This document shows positions 8,291 through 17,689 of a DNA stretch of 64,000 nt, in pieces. Position 1 is the stretch's first letter. Every line of letters starts with the position of its first letter. A program made the position numbers and the translations under genes. The notes under the pieces are model-generated. The model saw only the letters and a program-made list of their open reading frames with translations. It did not search any database and had not been told where the DNA came from. The stretch covers positions 620,001 through 684,000 of the forward strand of contig NZ_BBJF01000004.1 in assembly GCF_000739735.1 (NCBI RefSeq). Direction: 5' to 3'. Source of the DNA: Paraburkholderia ginsengisoli NBRC 100965 (GTDB lineage: Bacteria; Pseudomonadota; Gammaproteobacteria; Burkholderiales; Burkholderiaceae).

Positions 8291-10465
8291 ATGACTCAGA
8301 TGAACCCGCGCGGCGGACTGCAGGTCGCCGCCAACCTCGACCAGTTCGTTGAAACCGAAGCCCTGCCCGGCACCGGAATCGACAGCGCCGCATTCTGGTC
8401 GGGCTTCGACGCCCTCGTGCACGAGCTGGCGCCCAAAAACCGGGCGCTGCTCGCCGAGCGCGACCGCCTGCAAATCGAACTCGACAACTGGCATCGCGCG
8501 AATCCGGGTCCGGTGCGCGATCTGCGCGCGTACCGTGCGTTTCTCGAAGGCATCGGCTACATCGTGCCGACGCCCGCCAGCGTCAAAGCCACGACCGACC
8601 AGGTGGACACCGAAATCGCCGAGCAAGCCGGCCCGCAACTCGTCGTGCCGCTGTCGAATCAGCGCTATGCATTGAACGCGGCGAACGCGCGCTGGGGCAG
8701 TCTGTACGACGCGCTGTACGGCACCGACGCGATTCCCGAGACGAACGGCGCGGAAAAGCAGCAGGCCTTCAATCCGGTGCGCGGCGCCGCGGTGATCGCG
8801 TATGCGCGCAAGTTTCTCGATCAGGCCGCCCCGCTCGCGAACGGCTCGCACGCCGACGCAACGCGCTATAGCGTCGAAGGCGGCAAGCTGGTCGTCATCT
8901 TGAAGAACGGCAGGAGCGAACTGGCGAAGCCCGCGCAGTTCATCGGCTATCAAGGCGATGAGAGCGCGCCGTCGGCAGTGCTGCTCAAGCACAACGGCCT
9001 GCACTTCGAAATACAGATCGACGCGAACGATTCGATCGGCAAGACGGATGCCGCGCATGTGAAGGACGTGGTGGTCGAAGCGGCGGTGAGCACGATCATC
9101 GATTGCGAAGACTCGGTCGCGGCCGTCGATGCGGACGACAAGGTGCAGTTGTATCGCAACTGGCTCGGCCTGATGACCGGCGACCTGACCGAAGAGGTCA
9201 CGAAGAACGGCAAGACCTTCACGCGCCGGCTGAACGCCGATCGCGTGTACACCGCCGCGAACGGCACCGCGCCGGTCGTGCTGCATGGCCGTTCGCTGCT
9301 GTTCATCCGCAACGTCGGTCACCTGATGACCAATCCGGCGGTGCTGACGAAAGACGGCCACGAAATTCCGGAAGGCATTCTCGACGCGGTCATCACCACG
9401 TTGTGCGCGCTGCACGACCGCAAGCACAAGCTGAACTCGCGCACCGGCTCGATCTATATCGTCAAGCCGAAGATGCACGGCCCGACCGAAGTCGCGTTCG
9501 CGAGCGAACTGTTCGCACGCGTCGAAGACCTCCTGCAACTGCCGCGCAACACGATCAAGATGGGCATCATGGACGAGGAGCGCCGCACCAGCGTGAACCT
9601 GCTCGCCTGTATCGCCGAAGCGTCGGAGCGGGTCGCGTTCATCAACACGGGTTTCCTCGATCGTACCGGCGACGAGATGCACACGGCGATGGAAGCGGGC
9701 CCGATGATGCGCAAGGGCGACATGAAGTCGAGCGCATGGATTGCCGCGTATGAGCGCAGCAATGTGCTGGTCGGTTTGAGCGCGGGCCTGCGCGGCCGCT
9801 CGCAGATCGGCAAGGGCATGTGGGCGATGCCCGACCTGATGCACGCGATGCTCGAACAGAAGATCGCGCATCCGAAGGCCGGCGCGAACACCGCGTGGGT
9901 GCCGTCGCCGACCGCCGCGGCACTGCACGCGCTGCACTATCACCAGATCGACGTGCAGGCGGTTCAGCAGGAGCTGGAGCGCACCGACTACGCGAAGGTC
10001 CGCGACGAACTGCTCGACGGCCTGCTGACGATCCCGGTGGTCGAATCGGCGAAGTGGAGCGATGACGAGATCCGCAGCGAGATCGACAACAACGCGCAAG
10101 GCATTCTCGGCTACGTGGTGCGCTGGATCGATCAGGGCGTGGGTTGCTCGAAGGTGCCGGACATTCATAACGTCGGGCTGATGGAAGACCGCGCGACGCT
10201 GCGCATTTCCAGCCAGCACATCGCCAACTGGCTGCATCACGGCGTGGTGAAACGCGAGCTGGTCGAGGAGACGTTCAAGCGGATGGCGAAGGTGGTCGAC
10301 GAGCAGAACGCCGGCGACCCGCATTACAAACCGATGGCGCCGGGCTTCGACACGATCGCGTTCAAGGCCGCGCAGGCGTTGGTGTTCGAAGGGCGCCAGC
10401 AGCCGAGCGGCTATACGGAACCGTTGCTGCACAAGTTCCGGCTGGAAGTGAAGCAGCAAGGTTGA
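8291..10465 (+). CDS. glcB: Malate synthase G
   Basis: The 724-residue protein condenses glyoxylate with acetyl-CoA to malate in the cytoplasm, in the glyoxylate/glycolate pathway. Length is close to the E. coli enzyme. The catalytic region [14 protein letters not shown] is present, with the proposed catalytic-base Asp near residue 633, along with [14 protein letters not shown] and [11 protein letters not shown]. The start at 8291 has GGAG six bases upstream; an ATG at 8279 in the same frame overlaps that Shine-Dalgarno sequence and is unlikely. It follows glcG. A strong terminator lies 60 bp downstream. Confidence 0.97.
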   Translation: MTQMNPRGGLQVAANLDQFVETEALPGTGIDSAAFWSGFDALVHELAPKNRALLAERDRLQIELDNWHRANPGPVRDLRAYRAFLEGIGYIVPTPASVKATTDQVDTEIAEQAGPQLVVPLSNQRYALNAANARWGSLYDALYGTDAIPETNGAEKQQAFNPVRGAAVIAYARKFLDQAAPLANGSHADATRYSVEGGKLVVILKNGRSELAKPAQFIGYQGDESAPSAVLLKHNGLHFEIQIDANDSIGKTDAAHVKDVVVEAAVSTIIDCEDSVAAVDADDKVQLYRNWLGLMTGDLTEEVTKNGKTFTRRLNADRVYTAANGTAPVVLHGRSLLFIRNVGHLMTNPAVLTKDGHEIPEGILDAVITTLCALHDRKHKLNSRTGSIYIVKPKMHGPTEVAFASELFARVEDLLQLPRNTIKMGIMDEERRTSVNLLACIAEASERVAFINTGFLDRTGDEMHTAMEAGPMMRKGDMKSSAWIAAYERSNVLVGLSAGLRGRSQIGKGMWAMPDLMHAMLEQKIAHPKAGANTAWVPSPTAAALHALHYHQIDVQAVQQELERTDYAKVRDELLDGLLTIPVVESAKWSDDEIRSEIDNNAQGILGYVVRWIDQGVGCSKVPDIHNVGLMEDRATLRISSQHIANWLHHGVVKRELVEETFKRMAKVVDEQNAGDPHYKPMAPGFDTIAFKAAQALVFEGRQQPSGYTEPLLHKFRLEVKQQG

Positions 10466-10525
10466 GACTGGTTGGGCAGGCCTGTTCGCGTGTGATGACT
10501 GACGCGCGGACCGGCTGAAATGACA

Positions 10526-10558
10526 ACGGGCGCCGCATGATGCGGCGCCCGTTTTCTT
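10526..10558 (+). terminator. Intrinsic terminator of glcB
   Basis: AACGGGCGCCGCA pairs with TGCGGCGCCCGTT around a 3-nt loop and is followed by a T-rich tail (TTTTCTTT). It lies between convergent glcB and galU. Confidence 0.92.
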
Positions 10559-10682
10559 TGCGTGGAGTGTTTCGTGCGGTGATGCGCGCCTGATTCCGTT
10601 CAGCGCGGTGGCGCATCGGCCACGCGCTTCAGCAGCGGATCAACCTGCATGCTCACCTACCCGATCCAACGCTTCAGTCCGC

Positions 10683-11600
10683 TCAAGCCGCTTCCACCGC
10701 AAACTGCGCCGGCTCGCCCACCGACTGATTGTTCTGCATATACGCCTGCAGGTACGCTTCGAAATCCGCCTTCACTTCCGGATGACGCAGCGCGAATTCG
10801 ACTGTCGCTTTCAGATAGCCGAGCTTGCTGCCGCAATCGAAACGCGTGCCGAAGTAGCGATACGCGAGCACCTGTTCCTCGGTCAGCAGCGATTGCACCG
10901 CGTCGGTCAGTTGCAGTTCGCCGCCCGCGCCCGGCTTAACCGAGCGGATATGCTTGAAGATGGTCGGCATCAGCACGTAGCGGCCCACCACGCCGAGATT
11001 CGACGGCGCGTTGTCCGGCGCCGGCTTCTCGACAATGCCCGACAGTTTGATCACATTGTCTTCCCACTCGCGGCCGTCGACGACGCCATACGAACGGCTG
11101 TCCTCGCGCGCAATCGTTTCGACGCCGATGACCGAGCTGTGATAGTGGTTGAACGTGTCGACGAGCTGGCTCATCACCGGCTTCGAGCTGTGCAGCAGGT
11201 CGTCGGCGAGGATCACGGCGAACGGGCTGTCGCCCACCAGTTTCTCCGCGCACAGCACCGCATGGCCCAGGCCTAGCGCTTCGGCCTGACGCACATAGAA
11301 ACAGTCGACGTTGGCCGGCTTGATGCTGCGCACGAGATCGAGCAGCTTCTGCTTGTTGCGCGCCTCGAGCTCGGCTTCGATCTCGTAGGACTTGTCGAAG
11401 TGATCTTCGATCGCGCGCTTGCTGCGGCCCGTCACGAAGATCATTTCGGTGATGCCGGCGGCAATCGCTTCCTCGACCGCGTACTGGATCAGCGGCTTGT
11501 CGACGATCGGCAGCATTTCCTTAGGACTTGCTTTGGTAGCCGGCAGGAATCGTGTCCCGAGGCCCGCTACGGGAAACACGGCTTTGGTGACTTTCAGCAT
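10683..11600 (-). CDS. galU: UTP-glucose-1-phosphate uridylyltransferase (GalU; bceT position)
   Basis: The 305-residue protein makes UDP-glucose from UTP and glucose-1-phosphate. The nucleotidyltransferase signature AVFPVAGLGTRFLPATKASPK is at the N-terminus with EMLPIVDKPLIQYAVEEA next; VILADD and FDCGSKLGYLKA follow. The start at 11600 (MLKVTK) matches the family and has GGGA nine bases upstream; in-frame ATG 11609 and GTG 11615 are possible alternatives. It is the first gene of the EPS locus. UDP-glucose feeds the priming step and is oxidised by bceC to UDP-glucuronate. In cepacian literature the galU-like gene of the second cluster is bceT. Confidence 0.95.
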   Translation of the reverse strand: MLKVTKAVFPVAGLGTRFLPATKASPKEMLPIVDKPLIQYAVEEAIAAGITEMIFVTGRSKRAIEDHFDKSYEIEAELEARNKQKLLDLVRSIKPANVDCFYVRQAEALGLGHAVLCAEKLVGDSPFAVILADDLLHSSKPVMSQLVDTFNHYHSSVIGVETIAREDSRSYGVVDGREWEDNVIKLSGIVEKPAPDNAPSNLGVVGRYVLMPTIFKHIRSVKPGAGGELQLTDAVQSLLTEEQVLAYRYFGTRFDCGSKLGYLKATVEFALRHPEVKADFEAYLQAYMQNNQSVGEPAQFAVEAA

Positions 11601-11615
11601 GGTAGGCATTCCCAC

Positions 11616-11905
11616 ATCGGTTAGAAGTTAGTGTGTTCGCGGACCTGATGGCCAATCGATGTCGTCGTAAAGGCTAGCAAAAAAACCGGCCATTTTCACC
11701 AACGAATTTTTCTCCAGCGGGATAAATAAATCGATCTTCTTTCAATATTCCAAACCAATGGCATTGGCAGGAAACTATTACGGATATCGGACGAATTATT
11801 TCCCTGAATTCCGAAAAATTTACATATTCACGGGCGCCGGTCCGCTCATGCAGGAGACCCGTCAGCCGGCGCGGCGCGGGCGGCTCTCCTCCATGCGTGC
11901 CGGAG
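11616..11905. other. AT-rich intergenic region upstream of galU
   Basis: This is markedly more AT-rich than its surroundings (for example around 11690-11830) and presumably holds the galU promoter. No coding frame of good quality is seen apart from the small gene that follows. I could not assign specific promoter boxes. Confidence 0.4.
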
Positions 11906-12049
11906 TCATTCGTTGTCGTCGACGGGCGGCAGTTTGCCCGGATTCATCCGGTAACGACGGATCGGCTCGTTACGCAAGGCCTCGCGGTAAGCGGAGGCGG
12001 CAACGAGGATCAGCAGCACGGCAACGCCGGCGAGTAAATGCAGGTTCAT
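11906..12049 (-). CDS. Small single-pass membrane protein, 47 aa (hypothetical)
   Basis: The minus strand encodes 47 residues starting MNLHLLAGVAVLLILVAASA and ending NPGKLPPVDDNE. The N-terminal 20 residues form one hydrophobic helix; the rest is a short charged tail with RNEPIRRYR. The ATG at 12049 is preceded at ideal spacing by AGAGGTGA, a strong Shine-Dalgarno sequence, which is the main evidence that it is real. It lies between galU and the divergent acyltransferase. The function is not recognised; a role in EPS assembly is only a guess from position. Confidence 0.6.
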   Translation of the reverse strand: MNLHLLAGVAVLLILVAASAYREALRNEPIRRYRMNPGKLPPVDDNE

Positions 12050-12294
12050 GACTTCACCTCTGGTCAGGAAAATCCGTGCTTCAAATTAGCACGAAAAAAG
12101 CGGTAAATAATTCGCCGCCGCATCTGCTCATGCTCAATTACAATTCGTCACAAAATCGCCATTCAATTCAATAACACGGGCAATTTTTTATCGATTTTTT
12201 GCGGCCGCGGTGCTCTAGCATGTGATCCATCGCGGGCGCGTACGGCGCCCGGCACTCCGCTTTTTCCCGTTCAGATTCAGATTAAGGACCGCGC

Positions 12295-13530
12295 ATGAGC
12301 GACTCAGCACTGGATGCCGCCGGCTCATCCCTGCCTCTATCCCCTTCACGCCCTTCGCGTCCCTCGCGACCGGCCGGCGCCGCCGCATCGCCTGCGCCGA
12401 GCGACGCGCGCGCCGACAGCGCCGGCAAGGAGCACGTGATCGATGCGATGCGCGGCTTCGCTGCGTTGCTGGTTGCGTACTTCCATTGCCGCCAAATCGC
12501 GTGGGTGGGCATGCAGGCGTTTCACCAGAGCGTTACCCATGCGTTTAGCCTGAGCGCGATTGCCGCCTATCTGACGTTCCCGATCGCGTGGGGCTCGGCC
12601 GGCGTGCCGATTTTCTTCGTGATCAGCGGCTACTGCATTCATCGCGGCGGCGCACTGCGCCTCGCCAGCAATCCGGCTTACCGGCTCGACGCCGCCAATT
12701 TCTGGGTGCGCCGTTTTGCGCGCATCTATCCGGTGTTGCTTGCAGCTTTGGTCCTCACCTTCGCGCTCGACTGGTTCAGCCTGCAATTGCCGCCTGTGAG
12801 CCACAAGATCCGCGAGATCGGCCTGCAGGCGTTCCTCGTCAATCTGTTCTCGCTGCAAGGCGTGGCCGGCAAGACCTATGGATCGAACGGCGCGCTGTGG
12901 ACGCTGTCGCTCGAAGTGCAGTTCTATGCGATCTATCCGCTGCTGTTCGCGCTGCGCCGACGCATCGGCATGACGTCGGTGCTGGCGCTGGTCGCGGTGG
13001 TCAACGTGGCGTCCGCGTATGCGCTCGAACGCCATGACATCCAGTTCTTCACGTCGTACTGGTTCTCGTGGACGCTCGGCGCGTGGATCGCGGACGCGAA
13101 GGTTCGCAGCACGTCGCAGACCCGCTCGTCGATATGGCTATATGTGCTGGCTGCGGGCTTCATCGCGCTCGGCTGCGTGGCGTTCCATTTCGGTCAGTAC
13201 GCTGCGTTCCAGTTGTGGGCGCTCGGCTTCGCGTTCTATCTGTACAAGGCGCTGGACCGCCGCAACGGGCCGCAACGCGCGACGTTCGGCACGCGCCTGC
13301 TGTCCCGTTTCGGCGACTTCAGCTTTTCGCTGTATCTGATCCATCTGCCGATCTTCGTGCTGATGTCGTCGCTGCTGTTCCGCTCGGCGTTGCAGATGTC
13401 GATCTGGCCGTCGTTCGGTTACATGCTGGTGGCCGTGCCGGCCGCTTACGTGTTCTACCGCCTGGTCGAACTGCCCGCGATGAAGTGGTCGGCGAGCTTC
13501 AAACCGAAAGCGGCGAAGGCGCAGCAATAA
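12295..13530 (+). CDS. bceS: Acyltransferase 3 family membrane protein (BceS-like)
   Basis: The 411-residue polytopic inner-membrane protein belongs to the acyltransferase-3 family (OafA/NodX-like), which transfers acyl groups, usually acetyl, to sugars. The signature Arg-X10-His is seen as RGFAALLVAYFH near residue 50, followed by about ten hydrophobic helices; GVPIFFVISGYCIH and WTLSLEVQFYAIYPL are typical. The N-terminal 45 residues are Pro/Ser/Ala-rich and probably unstructured. The ATG at 12295 has AAGGA upstream. Cepacian is known to be heavily O-acetylated, so EPS acetylation is the likely role. The bce letter is inferred from order and family. Confidence 0.87.
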   Translation: MSDSALDAAGSSLPLSPSRPSRPSRPAGAAASPAPSDARADSAGKEHVIDAMRGFAALLVAYFHCRQIAWVGMQAFHQSVTHAFSLSAIAAYLTFPIAWGSAGVPIFFVISGYCIHRGGALRLASNPAYRLDAANFWVRRFARIYPVLLAALVLTFALDWFSLQLPPVSHKIREIGLQAFLVNLFSLQGVAGKTYGSNGALWTLSLEVQFYAIYPLLFALRRRIGMTSVLALVAVVNVASAYALERHDIQFFTSYWFSWTLGAWIADAKVRSTSQTRSSIWLYVLAAGFIALGCVAFHFGQYAAFQLWALGFAFYLYKALDRRNGPQRATFGTRLLSRFGDFSFSLYLIHLPIFVLMSSLLFRSALQMSIWPSFGYMLVAVPAAYVFYRLVELPAMKWSASFKPKAAKAQQ

Positions 13531-13536
13531 ACCAGC

Positions 13537-13573
13537 GAAAAAAACGGAGCGAAAGCCACTGACTTTCGCTCCG
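13537..13573 (-). terminator. Intrinsic terminator downstream of bceR operon
   Basis: CGGAGCGAAAG pairs perfectly with CTTTCGCTCCG (13545-13573). Read on the minus strand the hairpin is followed by seven T, so it ends transcripts coming from the glycosyltransferase/flippase operon. It also lies just after the stop of the plus-strand acyltransferase. Confidence 0.88.
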
Positions 13574-13714
13574 CCACGCCAACGACCGGGACCGGCCGAG
13601 TCCCCGCCTACCCCCGCGTCAAACCCGTGCGCGCCGCAGCGCGTCGAACTGCCATACGCCATCCCTCCTCGAACAAGCCGGGCAAACCTGCCCGCCCAGG
13701 CTGTCCCGGCTCGT

Positions 13715-16168
13715 TTAACGCCCTACCACGCGCTTCAGAATCCGCGCCACGCCATCCACATAGGTCGTGGTGCCGAAGCGGCTCAGCGCGGTCTGATAGC
13801 CGTTTCTGACCAGCCGGTTGCGCAGGTCGTCGTTCGAGCGCAGTTCCGCGAGCGTGTCGGCGAGACCGTGCGCATCGCCGGGTGTGCACAGCACGCCGTT
13901 CTCATGGTCGTCGATGATCTCCAGCACTCCGCCCGCGCGAGCCGCCACCACCGGCCGCTGCGCCAGCATCCCTTCGACGATCACGCGGCCGAAAGGCTCC
14001 GGCGTGATCGACGTGTGGACCACCGCGTCGACCGCGCACATGCAGGCCGGAATGTCGTGCTGGAAGCCCAGGAAATGCACACGGTCGCCGAGATCGTGCG
14101 CGACGACGAACGCATGCAGTTCGCTCTCGTACTGCTCTTCGCCGAACAGCGGCGCGCCGACCAGCACCGTATGCATCTGCGGATTGAGCACCATCGCTTC
14201 GAGCAGCACGTGCTGGCCTTTCCAGCGCGCGAGGCGGCTGAACGAGCCGACGAGAAACGCGTCGCGCGGCAGATTCAGGCGCTCGCGCAGCGTCGCCTGC
14301 GGCACCGCGCGCAATGCGTCGAACGGCTCGGCGGAAATGCCGTTGAACACCACGTCGATGCGCTTGCCGTCGAACTGTGTGAGTTCCGCGAACGCACGCG
14401 CCGACGCCGCCGAATTGGCGATCACGTGCGTGAGTCCGAAACGCGCGCACCATTTGATGATCGCCAGTTGTTTGCCGCCGAAATGTTCGGGGCTCACGAT
14501 GTCGCGCAGATGCCAGACCACCGGACGTCTCGCGAGCTTGCCGGCAAGCGCGCCGATCACCATGGCGCGCTGCGTGTTCGCGTAGATCACGTCGGCCTTG
14601 CGGGCTCGTTTCGCGGTGGCGCGCACGAGCGACAGCAAGCCCTTCAGCGCCGCGCCCTTCGGCAGCGAGCCACCCTGCTTCTTCACATGACGCAGCGCGC
14701 CGGCGTCCAGCACGTCGACGGTGACGCCGGCCTGATCGAGCGCGGTGCGGAACGGACCGTCGTCGAACAGCACGACCTCGATGCGCGAGCGCAGCGCCTT
14801 GACGATTTCCAGCAGCGACAGTTCGGCGCCACCGAGCACGCCGCTTTGATCGACCGCGAGGATGCGCGGCGCACTGGCCGCCGCGTCCGCTTTATACGGC
14901 ACGTAGCGCGGCAATTGCGCGCCGCGCAAGGCCGGCACCGCCGCCCGCACGTGGGCGAAGAAGCGTTCGCGGAAATGCGCGGCGGAGAACTGCTCGGCGT
15001 TGGCGCGGCAATCCATCGGCGAAAAACGCTTGATGTGAGCGTCAAAACGTTCGACTGCCGCGATGATCGATTCGGTATCCTGTTCATCGAAGAACATCCC
15101 GGTGGGCCGCGACTCGGACAGATCGCGCACGGTTTCGAGCGCCCCGCCCTTGCCGTACGCGATCACTGGCGTGCCGCATGCCTGCGCCTCGACCACCGAG
15201 ATGCCGAAGTCCTCTTCGGCGGCGAACACGAAAGCCTTCGCGCGGCTCATCCGGTCCTGCAGCACCTTGAACGGCTGGTAGCCCATGATCTCGACGTTCG
15301 GCCCCGCCTTTGCGCGGATCTTCTCCATGTCGGGGCCGTCGCCGATCACGACCAGCTTGCGCTCCCGCATGCGCGCAAACGCTTCGACGATCAGGTCGAT
15401 CTTCTTGTACGGCACCATCCGCGACGCGGTCAGATAGAAATCTTCCTTCTCGGTGCACAACGAAAACGCCTCGACGTCGACCGGCGGAAAGATCACCTGC
15501 GCGTCGCGCTGATAGACCTTCCTGATGCGCCGCGCGATGAACTCGGAGTTCGCGACGAAGCCGTCCACCGAGTTCGACGTACGGATATCCCAGTTGCGGA
15601 TGTAATGCAGAATCAGCCGCGCCAGCGCCGACTTCGGTCCGTTGGTCAGCTTCGACTGTTGCAGATACTGGTGCTGCAGATCCCACGCATAGCGTATCGG
15701 CGAATGCACGTAGCTGATATGCACCTGGTCGGGGCCGGTCAGAATGCCCTTCGCGACCGCGTGGCTGCTGGAGATCACCACGTCGTACGCGGACACGTCG
15801 AGCTGTTCGATCGCGAGCGGCATCAGCGGCAGATACGAACGGTACTTGCTGCGCGCGAGCGGCAGCTTCTGGATGAACGACGTCGTCACCGGCTTGCCGC
15901 GCAGGAAGCTGCGGTCGTCGAGAAAGTCGACGAGACTGAACAGGTCCGCGTCCGGAAAGCACGCGACGATCTGCTCAAGCACTTTCTCCGCGCCCGCATA
16001 GGTGACAAGCCAGTCATGCACGATCGCGATACGCACCGTTTTATCGGCGCGCAGCGCAGCGCGGCGCGGCGTTGCGAGTCCGGGCACGCCGGGCACGTTG
16101 GTGAGTTCGGTAAGCGCGCTGCGCGTCGCGGGTCGCAGCACGGCTTCTTCAAGGATTTCCTGGTTCAT
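13715..16168 (-). CDS. bceR: Two-domain GT4 glycosyltransferase (BceR-like)
   Basis: The 817-residue cytoplasmic protein consists of two complete GT-B (GT4) glycosyltransferases in tandem. Domain 1 runs from about residue 45 (RIAIVHDWLVTYAGAEKVLE) to 400, with the donor-site stretch FGISVVEAQACGTPVIA. Domain 2 runs from about 425 (RILAVDQSGVLGGAELSLLE) to 815, with EPFGRVIVEGMLAQRPVVAA. Each has its own acceptor and donor halves, so it can probably add two sugars. The ATG at 16168 overlaps the stop of the flippase gene (ATGA) and has GAGGA upstream, implying translational coupling; the frame is open upstream to 16591 but that part only shadows the flippase. Confidence 0.9.
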   Translation of the reverse strand: MNQEILEEAVLRPATRSALTELTNVPGVPGLATPRRAALRADKTVRIAIVHDWLVTYAGAEKVLEQIVACFPDADLFSLVDFLDDRSFLRGKPVTTSFIQKLPLARSKYRSYLPLMPLAIEQLDVSAYDVVISSSHAVAKGILTGPDQVHISYVHSPIRYAWDLQHQYLQQSKLTNGPKSALARLILHYIRNWDIRTSNSVDGFVANSEFIARRIRKVYQRDAQVIFPPVDVEAFSLCTEKEDFYLTASRMVPYKKIDLIVEAFARMRERKLVVIGDGPDMEKIRAKAGPNVEIMGYQPFKVLQDRMSRAKAFVFAAEEDFGISVVEAQACGTPVIAYGKGGALETVRDLSESRPTGMFFDEQDTESIIAAVERFDAHIKRFSPMDCRANAEQFSAAHFRERFFAHVRAAVPALRGAQLPRYVPYKADAAASAPRILAVDQSGVLGGAELSLLEIVKALRSRIEVVLFDDGPFRTALDQAGVTVDVLDAGALRHVKKQGGSLPKGAALKGLLSLVRATAKRARKADVIYANTQRAMVIGALAGKLARRPVVWHLRDIVSPEHFGGKQLAIIKWCARFGLTHVIANSAASARAFAELTQFDGKRIDVVFNGISAEPFDALRAVPQATLRERLNLPRDAFLVGSFSRLARWKGQHVLLEAMVLNPQMHTVLVGAPLFGEEQYESELHAFVVAHDLGDRVHFLGFQHDIPACMCAVDAVVHTSITPEPFGRVIVEGMLAQRPVVAARAGGVLEIIDDHENGVLCTPGDAHGLADTLAELRSNDDLRNRLVRNGYQTALSRFGTTTYVDGVARILKRVVGR

Positions 16169-17631
16169 GCGCTTTTCCTCGGATTCAGTCGCAACAGCAG
16201 TGAACGCGCAAGATTGCGCAAGGCGGGGGTCATCGTGATCGACCAGGCGATGTTCGCGCCGACCATCAGTACGCCGGCGGAAATCGCCAACGCAAGACCC
16301 GGCAGGAAGCTCGCCAGCCACAGGCTGGCGAGCAGGAAAGCGAGGTGGGCGAGCATGTCGAGCGCGATCTGGCGCGCGCGGATCGCCGAGAAATGCAGCA
16401 GCACCGCGTAGTCGAACAGTGCGCGTCCGGCGACGGCCACTGCTGCGCCCGTCAAGCCGAAGTGCGTGATGCCGACCCACAAAGCCCCTGCAAACAGGGG
16501 CAATTCGAACAGGCCGACGCGCGCGGCGGTGGCCGGATTGACCTGCGACTGGATCAGGATGCGCGTGACGTTCGCCTGTCCGACGAGCCACACGGCGACG
16601 ATCATGATGCGGCCCACCGGCGCGGCGACGGTGGCGATTTCATTGCCGACCCACAGATGCAGGAACGGTTCGAGCACCAGCATCGCGACCAGCGCGACCG
16701 GCGTGAACACGCCGTTCAGGAATTCGAGCGACTGCTGCGTGATGGTGTCGGCATCCGCGCGGCCGACTGCGGACAGACGCGGAAACAGCGTACGCACCAG
16801 CGCCGTCGGCACGATGTTCAGGCGCGTGACGAGGTTTTGCGGCACCGTGTAGTACGTGACGAAACGCGCGCCGAGACTCGACCCGAGCATCACGCGGTCG
16901 AGCGAGTCGGCGATCATCGTCGTGACGCTGGCGATCAGCATCCAGCCGCCGAAATTGAACAGCCCCTTCGCGACGCCGAATTGCGGCGGCAGAATGCGGC
17001 GGATTTCCAGCACCTTCAGCGCGGAGCGGCCGAGCAGCAGCGCGGCGAGAATCCGCGCGAACACCGCCGCGGCGAGCACGTTCTGCAGCGTCGCGCCGAG
17101 CCACAAGGCCGCGCCGAGCGGCAGCAGCTGGAACAGAAACGTGCCGATCGTCTGATTGGTGTTGTAGACACCAAAGCGTTCGGCGCCGTTGATCGCGCCG
17201 GCGAACACCCACGACACGTTGGCAATCGGAATCGCCACCGCGAGCCACGGCAACGCCATGTACACCTCGTGCTGCAACTCGGGCGACACCTTCGTGAAAT
17301 ACGCGGTGTAGAGAAACGCGCCGAAGTAGATGATCAAACCGCCGATCACGCCGGTCGCGAGATTGAGCCACGTCGCGCTCCAGAACACGCGCGCGTTTTC
17401 CTCCTTGTCGCCGGATGCGCGCGCCTTCGAGATGTGATTCTGCGCGGCCATGCTCATGCCGAGATCGAGAATCCCGAAGTAGCCGATCAACGTCCACACG
17501 AGACTGATCACGCCGTAGCGCTCGACGCCGAGCAGCTTGATATACGACGGCACGGTCACGAGCGAGACGAAAGTCGGCAGCACCAGCCCGACGAAATTGA
17601 TCGCTATGTTCCTGAGAATGCCTTTATCCAT
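16165..17631 (-). CDS. bceQ: Wzx-type polysaccharide flippase (BceQ-like)
   Basis: The 488-residue, very hydrophobic protein has about 12-14 predicted membrane helices and resembles the MOP/Wzx family (start MDKGILRNIAINFVGLVLPT). Wzx proteins flip the undecaprenyl-diphosphate-linked repeat unit across the inner membrane before Wzy polymerisation. AAGGC precedes the ATG at 17631. It lies 58 bp after the propeller-like gene and is fused at its stop to the two-domain glycosyltransferase gene by an ATGA overlap. It is the only flippase candidate in the locus. The bce letter is inferred. Confidence 0.9.
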   Translation of the reverse strand: MDKGILRNIAINFVGLVLPTFVSLVTVPSYIKLLGVERYGVISLVWTLIGYFGILDLGMSMAAQNHISKARASGDKEENARVFWSATWLNLATGVIGGLIIYFGAFLYTAYFTKVSPELQHEVYMALPWLAVAIPIANVSWVFAGAINGAERFGVYNTNQTIGTFLFQLLPLGAALWLGATLQNVLAAAVFARILAALLLGRSALKVLEIRRILPPQFGVAKGLFNFGGWMLIASVTTMIADSLDRVMLGSSLGARFVTYYTVPQNLVTRLNIVPTALVRTLFPRLSAVGRADADTITQQSLEFLNGVFTPVALVAMLVLEPFLHLWVGNEIATVAAPVGRIMIVAVWLVGQANVTRILIQSQVNPATAARVGLFELPLFAGALWVGITHFGLTGAAVAVAGRALFDYAVLLHFSAIRARQIALDMLAHLAFLLASLWLASFLPGLALAISAGVLMVGANIAWSITMTPALRNLARSLLLRLNPRKSA

Positions 17632-17689
17632 CGAATGCCTTGGGTTGACTGCGATTGCGCTTGTTTTGCGTGAGCGGTGAAGGAAGCCG

